Positions 55,371 to 64,000 of a stretch of 64,000 nt of DNA are shown in pieces; the stretch's first letter is position 1; each line of letters opens with the position of its first letter. The notes beneath the pieces were generated by a model, which had not been told where the DNA came from, made no database searches, and worked only from the letters and a program-made list of their open reading frames with translations. The stretch comes from Augochlora pura (Eukaryota; Arthropoda; Insecta; Hymenoptera; Halictidae): the NCBI RefSeq assembly GCF_028453695.1, contig NC_135773.1, positions 3,782,001 through 3,846,000 on the forward strand, read 5' to 3'. Position numbers and translations under genes: made by a program.

Positions 55371-56540
55371 TATTTTACAGAGAAACGTCAGAAATGATTG
55401 AAGATCTACATGGACAAGTAGTCTTATGAAACGGTGTGTTCATGTATTATGTATGGCCGCGTCGCTTGTACAGTAGCATACAGGATAATGAAATTTTGAT
55501 TGACTTTCTGCAAACTATAAATTCCTATTTCATTGCGATTTCTGAATAAACTGAATGTTTCATGGATCGTACGAGAACTGGACGGAAAAATATTTGCGAG
55601 TTACATTCGCGGATTATTTTATGTAAATATCTCTTAATATTTTATATAAATATCTCTCAATATTTTATACAAATATCTCTTAAGTCACAAGCAACGCTTT
55701 TGTTAAAAAACGTCGTTTTACTAAGCACAGTTTTTGTTTAACTCTTAAGACAATTTTTATATAAAGTAGGGCTGACATAACCTGACCATGCGCGAATTTT
55801 CGGCGCGGCGCCTCGCGCAACGAGAGTGTCGCGGCAGATAGACTGCTCGCGCCGAAAGGGTTAATGACAAGAGTCGAAGCCAAGGGTTGGGAAAAGGCGA
55901 ACTGTTTTGTCGCGTCTCGCTATGGGAATACAGAGAGGGGTGTCGCGAGGCGTAATATTTCTCCGATGCGCATTCATCGAATCGCGAGCCCGAAAGTCGC
56001 AGGGTGCCCGGTGCATTTGCCGGAGAGTGCAAAGCACTCCCTTTGCACGGGCTGGATGCATTCAATCCCTTTGGCCTGCCGGTGGAAATTCCTCGGCTCG
56101 TCTTCTCTCTCCCTCGCTCACTCTCCCCCTCCATCTATCTATCTCTCTCGCTCTCTCTCTCTTTCTCGCGCGTAAAAGGTGAAAAGCAGCCGATACCGAA
56201 ATATGGATAACAGACGTGGAATAACAAAGTCCGCGGAAGTCACGCCGAAAGCCGGCGATCTTGTATCCGTCGTGTTTCGGCTTCCTTTACGACGCTGCTG
56301 CCACTCGTAAAATGCAACCACTGCGCGACCGTTTCGCATCTTTTATAGCCCCGGCGGAGAGAATCTTGGAATGACCGGGGTTATGCCATGAAACTTAATT
56401 CCCGTGACCGCTGCGAGATCCCGATGGATGGGAATGGTACGAAACATTCTCCGCGGCGTTTTGCTATGAATCAAGACGAGAAATATTGCAGCCGATGCTA
56501 CGGATCTAGCGGTCGACGTTTTGGTTCTTATCAGTTTTGA
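55371..56540. other. Mixed sequence
   Basis: 55371-55790 is AT-rich and contains the 23-bp repeat. 55790-56540 is CpG-rich with a CT/ATCT tract at 56127-56168. GCCGAAAGGGTTAA at 55851-55864 resembles an isolated TTAA element end. No gene supported. Confidence 0.4.
55616..55683. repeat. 23-bp minisatellite, three units
   Basis: Three units of ATATTTTATATAAATATCTCT type at 23-bp spacing (key parts TTTTAT and AAATATCTCT). Confidence 0.85.
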
Positions 56541-58936
56541 ACCCTCGGGCGCAGTTGATTTAAAAATAATATAGAAATATTGTAGAAATATTGCTTTCCA
56601 GTTTTATAAATTACGGTTCATTCAGTAAGCTGCGTTTTAAAGAAATACGAGTTGCAATATAGCAAAAATCAAACGGAAGAGATGAAACAATGGATCTTTA
56701 ATCTTTTTTGAGGAATTTTTTGAGGTTAGAAAACTCGATTCACTATTTTTAATTGATTAGAAATAGTTACTAATCTATAACTATTAATAATAATAATATT
56801 TATAATTAATATTGTAGGCAAATCTATGCAGACGATATTTATTTCGCATAGAAAGCTACAGTTCAGTAATTACTATAATAATGTTAATAAAAGTCTAATA
56901 AAAATTTATTAAGTCTAAATAAATTTACCAAGTCTAAAACATTAGATTTTATTGCACATTTCTATCCTTTTTATATTTTAATATTCAAGAGCAATATTCG
57001 CGATCGTTTACGACACATCGAGCACAAAATACAGCCTCCATAGGATTCTTGATTCTTTCTCTAAAATAAAATTACCCATACAATATTTACGTTAAATAAT
57101 TTCGAGCAAACCATTACTTAATTCTTTTAAATAATAATGCGAACCAGCGGCGTATTTTTGTATACGTTCGACGGTTTCTGCCGCGGCCGTATGAAAATCC
57201 AAGAACCGCGTCGATTTGAAAAGTACGTTCGCGGGAGAGGGGGGGAGGGGATACGAAATGCCGGGGTGTTCGCCGGGGAACATGTTCGTGTCGAGTCCAC
57301 CGAAAATCGAAGCCCCGGAGCCTCATTACTCGATACAGCGGAACGATAACGCCGAACTGGCTCTCAGTCGGCCGGGCCCCGCCGATCGTCGTTTTCTGTT
57401 ATTTTCAGGTTTATCCAATTACGGGAAAGGTAGTGAAAGAAGTATTGGAGCGGCGCGATGAGCGAGCCCGATATTGCAAGATAGTAATCCGACGGAGCCT
57501 CGATTGGATGGGCGAAAAAAATTTCCTTTTGCCGGACGATGTAACAATTTTTTCCGCCGGCGCATTGTATCAGAAAGTAAGGGACGCCCGGGGATCCGTT
57601 ACCACCGAAAAACGCGGCTTTCATTCGGGGCTACGCGGCTTTCGACGATCGAAAGTATGAATAATCCTCGGCGGCTGACATTTTAATCGGACACGGAGAA
57701 TTTTATCATTGTACGGGTGCATAAAAATATGAAGTCTTTACTGCATTAATTTTATAGCATTTAGGAAATTTCTTTTCTTCAGATTAAACTTTGCGTAATT
57801 TAAATGAACATTGTTGAATAAAATGATGTATTTGTAACATTGTTATATTCATATTGAATTTATTTTAGATTTGCATATTTAGACTTTTACGTTGCTATTT
57901 ATTTAGAAAGAGGGATGCAAATATTAATATGTCACAAATTCCACGAATCCTTTTGTGCATCACCTGGAACATTATTACAACAAACGCATCCTCCGACGTA
58001 AAAATGTTCAAAATCCTGGTGACAATTCCTTCTATTTAACCACGTTTCGAATTTACCGTACAAGAGAGAGATACGAGAACTCTTCGTTCTCGTTCCGTCA
58101 CGCGTAATTCCCTGAACGTGGCCGATACAACGAAACACACGAATCGCCATTAAATCAAAGGATAACAATATCAAAAAGACATTAATGTCACTTAGGAATT
58201 CGGGAAGCGGAGCACGGAGAAATACGTCCCCGGAGTGCGAAGGCGTTAGAGAAATTCGCATTACAGAATGAAGACAAAACGGCGGTCCCAAAGTTCATTA
58301 CTGATTTCGCAACGAGCTTGCACGCTCTAATCGCGTTTCGTTAGCATGTCACCGACATACGGCGCTACACTTCCGCAGCGATTCCCGCCGGGGAAGCGTG
58401 CTATTGAAGTCGTAAATATGCTTATCGGAAGAGTTATACGAATTAAAAACTGCTTACGCTGTTGTCAGCGCTATTTCAAAGTTTATATTAACACTATAAG
58501 TCTCTAATCCAAGTCTCGATATTAACACTGTTGAGGCGTCATGGCGTCGACAGTTATAGCGAGGAATTTTGACGCTATATGTGTGGAATGTATGAATGTA
58601 GAATTAAAATTTAGCTGAAGAAATTTATTTATTTAATTGGCTATTGAGGCCGAGAGAAGCGAAATCCTAAAGTTGAGCAACAAAGCATGCGTTCTCTTGG
58701 CAGGAAAATTAATCTAAAATCAGTCTACATTGCATATCAGCTGTTAGCCAAAAATCCTAACCTCAAAAATAGTCGGCTATGTACGTCCGTGTCATAAAAA
58801 ATATTATGCTAAGAAACACTGACAAAGCTATTATTGTCAAAGTTATTATCGACATCCTATAAACAATTTTTAATTACCTATTATCAACATTAAAGAATGA
58901 ACTTCACCGACAAATTTCCAAAATTGTTATTATAAC
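56541..58936. other. Unique sequence, no gene
   Basis: AT-rich except for 57130-57680, which is CpG-rich. The 119-codon minus-strand frame at 57932-58291 contains a Cys-rich stretch but matches no family I know and has no splice context. It is left uncalled. Confidence 0.4.
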
Positions 58937-59310
58937 CTAGGATGACGGGTTAAGAGACCAGAATCTTACATGGTCGCCGAGCATTTCTCCTCGGTACCCG
59001 AGAGCTTTACGTTGGTAAAAATTCGCGGGGCTCCGTGTAATTTGCGGTCGTATCCTTTGGTAGGGAAAAAAATGTGCGTCACGTGATCGAAATATGAGCG
59101 GAGTGTGTGTGTGTAGAGAGAGCACCGCGGGGGACTCTTTGCGGAGTAACCAGAGGCCATTAGAAGGTTCGTTGGTCAGAAAGTAGAAAGAAGTAGCAGA
59201 TACTATGTAGGACACGGCAGGTCAACTAATGGGCATCCTTCGCACGCGTTATACTACCCTTATACTTTTCCCTCCAGGAGGCTATTTTATTACCGGAAAG
59301 CTTCTAGCTT

Positions 59311-59359
<49 letters not shown>

Positions 59360-60153
59360 TAGGATACCTGCGAGGCCCTTCGCGGCAGATAAATCGACGC
59401 TCGCGGGAAACGCGCGTGCACGCACTCAACAGCAGGGAACTATTTTCGATAGCCCGTAGTACGTGGTAAGGTGTTAAACAGATTACCGATACTCGCGTAT
59501 TCCTGTTAACGCATTCGCCATCGGGAGCGATTTAATGACGGCGTTGAACCCCCGGCCCCCCGATCGACAGGGGTACATTATGCTTAATCTAGTTGCCGAA
59601 GCGGAATTTATGAATTTATCGGTCCCTTCGTTACGCCGTTCAGCGGTCCACGATCTAACGGGTGGGACTGCTTTACAGCTCGCAACCCCATCGACGAATG
59701 GAGGTATTATGGCGTGTATATCGTTCGAGGCTTCTCGAAGGAGAATTGCGTTGAAGGGTATAGTGTATTCAATGGCGCTTGTTCGATTGGAGGATTTTTA
59801 CATTTATTACATTTATGACACAATTAATGGGTGAATACATATAAAGGTGAATATTATAGATGAATAAATATAAAGATAAATAAAAAGATGAATAAATAGA
59901 TAAACAAACATAAAGATGTCGTACATAATTTAATAAATATAACAGCCAGTCGTTTCTATTAAATGGAACCCAAATTTAAATCTTCTATAATCATTATTTG
60001 GGAATGGAAATAAATGAAGCATTAAATAATATATATGTAATAAATAAATTAAATATTACGAAGTATTGAAATCTCGAAGTGTGCCAGGAATATAAACATT
60101 CGAATAGGATTTTCATCCGACTTCGTAAAAGATCATCTTTAACCCCTTATCAA
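58937..60153. other. Mixed sequence with CT microsatellite
   Basis: Contains the CT tract at 59314-59356 and AAAGATGAATAAATA words at 59865-59920. No gene supported. Confidence 0.4.
59314..59356. repeat. (CT)n microsatellite
   Basis: About 40 uninterrupted alternating bases. Confidence 0.95.
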
Positions 60154-60318
60154 GTATTAATATTATTAAGTAATTATTACTATTATTAAGTAATTATTAT
60201 TAAGTAATTATTGCTATCATTAAATAACTATTATTAAGTTATTTAATTATTACTATTATTAAGTAAAAATAAGTGCCAATCGTCACAGCATGAAAGGCTC
60301 GATAGCGCAAAGAGTTAA
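60139..60318 (-). mobile_element. Possible decayed TTAA element
   Basis: TTAACCCCTTATC at 60139 and CGCAAAGAGTTAA ending at 60318 face each other; inverted, the latter reads TTAACTCTTTGCGCTATCG, close to family A. The interior is an ATTATTAAGTA simple repeat. The two termini share only about nine bases, so this may be a solo end beside a microsatellite. Confidence 0.35.
60154..60266. repeat. ATTATTAAGTA low-complexity repeat
   Basis: Repeated TATTATTAAGTAATTATTA words at irregular spacing. Confidence 0.75.
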
Positions 60319-61283
60319 ACGACGGTCCCCGCTTCGAGATACCACTCGCAGCGCTATCAAACAGCAAACAGAATACATTTCTAGACCCTCGATGATCCCA
60401 CTGACCAGAAAACGATAGGACACGCGAGGCGATCAAATCACCGCCGATTACGTACACTTGTTCCTCGCGCAAATTGCGTTTGACGTCCTCATAAAACTGT
60501 CCAGCGGCCGTGGGGTAATTAACCAGGCACTTGGGCGCGTTGCGCAACGTAAACGGGCAGGTTTTATTCGTCACACCGGGCCGCGATTGTTCCGCGGCCG
60601 AGCAATAAGTAGCAACTGCAATTACCGTGCATTTGATTTAATGAATGCGCGCGAGCGAAACAAACTGAAAATTGTCCGGCGCCCGGGCACACCGACCGGC
60701 CCCCTCCCGCATGGATAAATTACAAGCAACAGTCGTCGAGTGATAACGGGCCGCGGGGCTTTCTGAACGGAACGCCGTTCGCGGCGGTGTAAAATCTGCG
60801 TATCACGGCGGGCCAGCAGATAAGCCAATAGCGCCGGTTTGCTGGCGGAGCACATCGCGTCGTATCGGGAAGTCTGTCGTTGGCCTCGATCTTCCTACCT
60901 CCCCCCACTCCCCACGCTCTTCAACGAAATATATATCCACCCTTTAAGCGCAACCCGGTATATATCCACCGCCCTAGCTCGATGCGCGCGTGTCTATCAC
61001 GGCCCGTGAATACTTCATATCTAGCCCGTACGTTACGTGCCTGCATCACCGTCGGCCCGGTCATTAATTTTACAGGATCTCTCTTATGGAGCACAGTCGC
61101 ATCTACGGAACAACCGTTGACTCGCCGAAACCTTTCTCTACCGTGAAAACGCGGGAACGAGATAGAGCCCGCGAAGCCACGACTTATTACGCGCGTCATT
61201 ATGTTGCTCCTCTCTTCTCTCGTGCGTGTTGCCAATGACTTCGCTAGAACTGGTTATTATAGCGGAAAGGACGCGAAGTTGTG
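60319..61283. other. CpG-rich unique block
   Basis: GC-rich DNA with open but domain-less frames on both strands; nothing recognised. Confidence 0.4.
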
Positions 61284-61575
61284 TTGTAAGAATCGATTAC
61301 AGGATATTCGATGGTTTTGGTCATTCGATGTTTGTTCGAACCCATTACTACTTGCATCGTAAGAGTCGATTAAAGGATATTAGATGGTTTTGGTCATTCG
61401 ATGTTTGTTCGAACCTATTACTACTTGCATCGTAAGAGTCGATTACAGGATATTCGATGGTTTTGGTCATTCGATGTTTGTTCGAACCCATTACTACTTG
61501 CATCGTGAGAGTCGATTACAGGATATTCGATGGTTTTGGTCATTCGATGTTTGTTCGAACCCATCACTACTTGGC
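61284..61575. repeat. 73-bp tandem repeat, four units
   Basis: Units start at about 61286, 61359, 61432 and 61505 (spacing 73). Each contains AAGAGTCGATTACAGGATAT, CGATGGTTTTGGTCATTCGA and TGTTTGTTCGAACCCATTAC. Identity is over 95 percent by eye, and TTCGAA and TCGA sites recur. Because 73 is not divisible by three, each unit is read in a different frame, so the apparent repeat peptides are artefacts. Confidence 0.95.
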
Positions 61576-61944
61576 TTACTGGTTTATTTTGAGAGATTAC
61601 TCTGCGCGCCATATGGATTCCATCGTTTTGCAGCTACTGTTTTTATCTTCGAAAAATGTGTCAAGGTTATGCATGGCTTTCAATCATTTTCTTATTTCTG
61701 TTTTTATTTTCCAAAATTATTTCGTGATCGCTATATATTGACTTTGACCCTTTTCTTTTCGGATCAAGTGGTTACGTACCGTGTTTTGTAAGATCCTTCG
61801 CGATAGACGATGTTGAAATTTAAATTTTTTTACTTTTTATATTGTCTGATTTTTTAAGTATTTATCTAGAAAAAAAAACAAGTGAATGTAGAGGTATCGT
61901 CAACTTCTCTATCATTGTAATTTTTATTTATTTCTTCTATTCAA
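61576..61944. other. AT-rich unique sequence
   Basis: Nothing recognised; the plus-strand frame that runs out of the 73-bp array ends at 61791. Confidence 0.4.
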
Positions 61945-62235
61945 GATCACAACTACGTCACAGTTATAATTGTTATAATTGCGACACAGTTATAATTGTT
62001 ATAAATATATAACATAGTTATAATTGTTATAATTGTGGACCAGCTATAATTGTTATAATTGTGACACAGATATAATTGTTATAATTCTGTCACAATTATA
62101 ACAATTACAACTATGTCACAATTACAATAATTACAACAATTATAACTACGTCACAGTCATAGCAATTATAACTATGTCGCAATCATAATAATTAGAACTA
62201 TGTCACTATTATAACAATGATAACTACGTGATGTC
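61945..62235. repeat. Inverted tandem repeat able to form a long hairpin
   Basis: The left half repeats GTCACAGTTATAATTGTTATAATTG-type units (key parts GACACAG and ATAATTGTTATAATT) every 25-35 bp. From about 62088 the orientation flips and the right half repeats the complement (TGTCACAATTATAACAATTA). Ends CAACTACGTCACAG and AACTACGTGATGTC are near-mirror too. The arms are about 140 bp each. Confidence 0.85.
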
Positions 62236-62703
62236 ATTTTTAAAAAGCACTGACCACGTTGAGAGTTCTGAAGAATGCAACAGTCAGAGAGCTTTGTTGC
62301 TCCTATAAGCAAAGACGGTTTTCCGCTGGTGTATGAATTTCCAAGCGAAACCTCGAGCGAACGGCTCTAGTGTGTTTTAATACGTACCGCTGAATCTTTC
62401 AGCGTTTGGTACCCGGACAATTTTCCACCCGGTGGACGACTCCATTCTCGTCCCCCCCGTGGGACACATGGCCGAAGCACGAGAGAATGAGGTAATGAGC
62501 CATTAAACTTTAAAGAAGGAAAAAAAACACAACGATGCGATGAATATTTAACTGGAAATTATGCATAGGAGTCGTTCGCGATCTCTCTATTGCCTATTCT
62601 CAGTTTTTCGCTGCTGAAATGGGAGGACTTCGCAACAACGTGTTTAGGCGAGTCGTAAGAGTTTTCGACTGTGTCTAGTACTGATTTCTTTGCCCGGAAG
62701 TTA
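62236..62703. other. Unique mixed sequence
   Basis: No gene or repeat recognised. Confidence 0.4.
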
Positions 62704-62780
62704 TTAACCCTTTGCAATCGAAGCTATTTTAACTGTTATTCTGAAATCCTTTTTCTGACTTTATTATATATGGTATATAA
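62704..62780 (-). mobile_element. Family A element, inverted fragment
   Basis: TTAACCCTTTGCAATCGAAGC, then TATTTTAACTG, is the complement of the family A right end (GCTTCGAGTGCAAAGGGTTAA). It is the only recognised copy in the opposite orientation. The remainder is lost or beyond recognition. Confidence 0.6.
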
Positions 62781-64000
62781 TTTTATTCGGAAATTATTAT
62801 ATATTATATTATATTGTTATAAATAGTTATTATAAAATATTTTACCACGGTCAACAGCGTTAATCATAGTCATCGTCTTCGACCCCTAAATGTAGGAAGA
62901 ACAGCTATTAATGAACTATAGCAAAAGTGGGGATGTAAATCCACTGCGTCCATTTTGATATAAATTATTTTATGTTGTTTATTTATTATATTTACTATTA
63001 TATTTTCGCTATTTATTATTACGTTTTTGTTATTTATTATTAAATAGTAATTCATTGTTATCTGAATAGTACATCACCTTATCTTTTCTAACTCGAAGCC
63101 CTAATCAATTCGCTACTAAAACAGTATATTGATCCGTCCTGAGTGATACTTAATTGACTGAAGGAATCCCGATTGACTCTATACTAATCCTTGTGCGGAG
63201 GTATCTTGACTGACACCGGTTCTGTAACTATTTGATCTGTACAGACACGCATCTATCTGTTAAAGGGAGCTGATTGCACGCATCCAACATATTCGAACTA
63301 AAAGTTGCAGACATTTGGAGCAACAAATCAACGAGTCATTGAAATTGTTAAATTAGTTAACTAGAACCAGTTTCGTTAAAATATAAATAAACAAATCTAA
63401 GAGTTTTCAATAGTTGATACAGTTTGGTAATACTAATAGCGTGATTGGTCGTGTCTTTAAAAATTTATTAATATTCCAGTAATTTTTCTGCCTCGATCGC
63501 AGAAGTCAGACATTTTTACTCTTGAAATGTTGTAAATTGCAGCTTCAAAAAACTATTCAGAACTGTTAATTTCTCGTGAAATTATACTTTATCATTCAGA
63601 TTTTTCTTCTTTAAAGTTGATTATTATGCAATTGCAACCAGTGGGTATAAATTTTTGGTACATATGGTTAAACTTTCTATTTTTTAACACTAGACTTTCT
63701 TCTCGAACTTCTAACCTCAAAGAAAAAACTGCAAGAGAAACTGCAACTAGAAACAGCTAATGTCATCGACATCTAATGAACTATAAATGAATTTCTTCGT
63801 CATATTTTATCCCGTTAATTAATCGTCCAGCTATTAAATCACTCCGCGCGTCGCTGCAAAAAAAAAAGAACAACACAAAACAATAACGAAACTTTCCTCG
63901 CGGCGCAGCATCGCAGCGCGACCGTGCTCGCAGGCAAGGACGCGCGGACGGTTGCAGCGGGACGATTATTCAAATAAAACCCGGCGGAATTTAAAACAAT
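62781..64000. other. AT-rich sequence to window end
   Basis: AT-rich with TTATTATTA words at 62970-63050. The last 150 bases turn CpG-rich after an A-rich run at 63860-63868. No exon recognised; the putative intron remains open at the window edge. Confidence 0.4.

Noticed and set aside
55739..55864. Possible small TTAA element ending GCCGAAAGGGTTAA
   Set aside because: The left TTAACTCTTAAG shares too little with the inverted right end (TTAACCCTTTCGG) to call a terminal repeat pair; mentioned only as an isolated end.
57932..58291. 119-codon minus-strand frame with a Cys-rich segment
   Set aside because: Cys spacing fits no zinc-finger or toxin pattern I can name; no transposon or host family recognised.
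58523..58955. Possible TTAA element between TTAACACTGTTGAGG and GATGACGGGTTAA
   Set aside because: The termini do not match each other beyond TTAAC; no shared interior with other elements.
61226..61791. Apparent repeat protein with IFDGFGHSMFVRTHYYLH units
   Set aside because: The DNA unit is 73 bp, not a multiple of three, so successive units are read in different frames; the peptide repeat arises from overlapping frames of a DNA repeat.
1..64000. tRNA, rRNA, CRISPR or operon-like structure
   Set aside because: No cloverleaf with paired A and B boxes, no rRNA-like conserved core, no direct repeats with regular unique spacers and no runs of co-directional compact genes were seen; the 20-bp and 73-bp arrays have no spacers.

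Overview
The window looks like nuclear DNA of an insect, most probably a hymenopteran and perhaps a bee. This is an inference from composition and repeat content; no marker gene confirms it. CpG-rich, GC-rich blocks of 0.5-2 kb alternate with very AT-rich stretches. There are many CT/GA, trinucleotide and G/C homopolymer tracts, and scattered small TTAA-flanked (piggyBac-like) non-autonomous elements. There is no bacterial gene organisation, operon, CRISPR array, rRNA or recognisable tRNA. Nearly all open frames over 60 codons are low-complexity or chance frames in CpG-rich or simple-repeat DNA, and I do not annotate them as genes.

The only host coding sequence I can support is one small plus-strand exon at 8574-8701. 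A good 3' splice site precedes it. It carries 64 nt of leader, a start codon at 8638 and a 21-codon N-terminal signal peptide, and it ends in a consensus GTGAGT donor in phase 1. I find no convincing partner exon in the other 55 kb. The simplest reading is that 8702-64000 lies within a very long first coding intron of a gene for a secreted or membrane protein, and that 1-8573 is a 5' intron or upstream flank. The gene itself cannot be named from the signal peptide.

Mobile DNA: (1) a decayed mariner transposase fragment at about 15280-15610, with two catalytic-region motifs at D,D34D spacing interrupted by a 1-nt deletion; (2) an orphan RNase H domain from a non-LTR retrotransposon at 16944-17378; (3) at least four related groups of TTAA-ended elements. 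Family A (terminus TTAACCCTTTGCACTCGA) has about ten copies or fragments. Family B has a subterminal CGAGTCNGACTCG palindrome. The others are single elements with distinct inverted repeats at 20673-20911, 24871-25141 and perhaps 40342-40568. Two family A copies have expanded internally by tandem duplication, one family B element has amplified its subterminal palindrome, and two elements sit back to back sharing one TTAA.

Tandem repeats are unusually varied: a 16-bp minisatellite (1808-2208), several 20-bp minisatellites (25138, 27759, 33901), a 15-bp array (50034), a 73-bp array (61284), a pentamer block (30576), a mosaic of 6-8 bp repeats (51911-52550), a roughly 290-bp tandem array that folds on itself (61945-62235) and several 75-220 bp local duplications. 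Possible regulatory signals, all weak, are a TATA box at 3699 and a TATA plus TCAGT initiator pair at 27046-27073.
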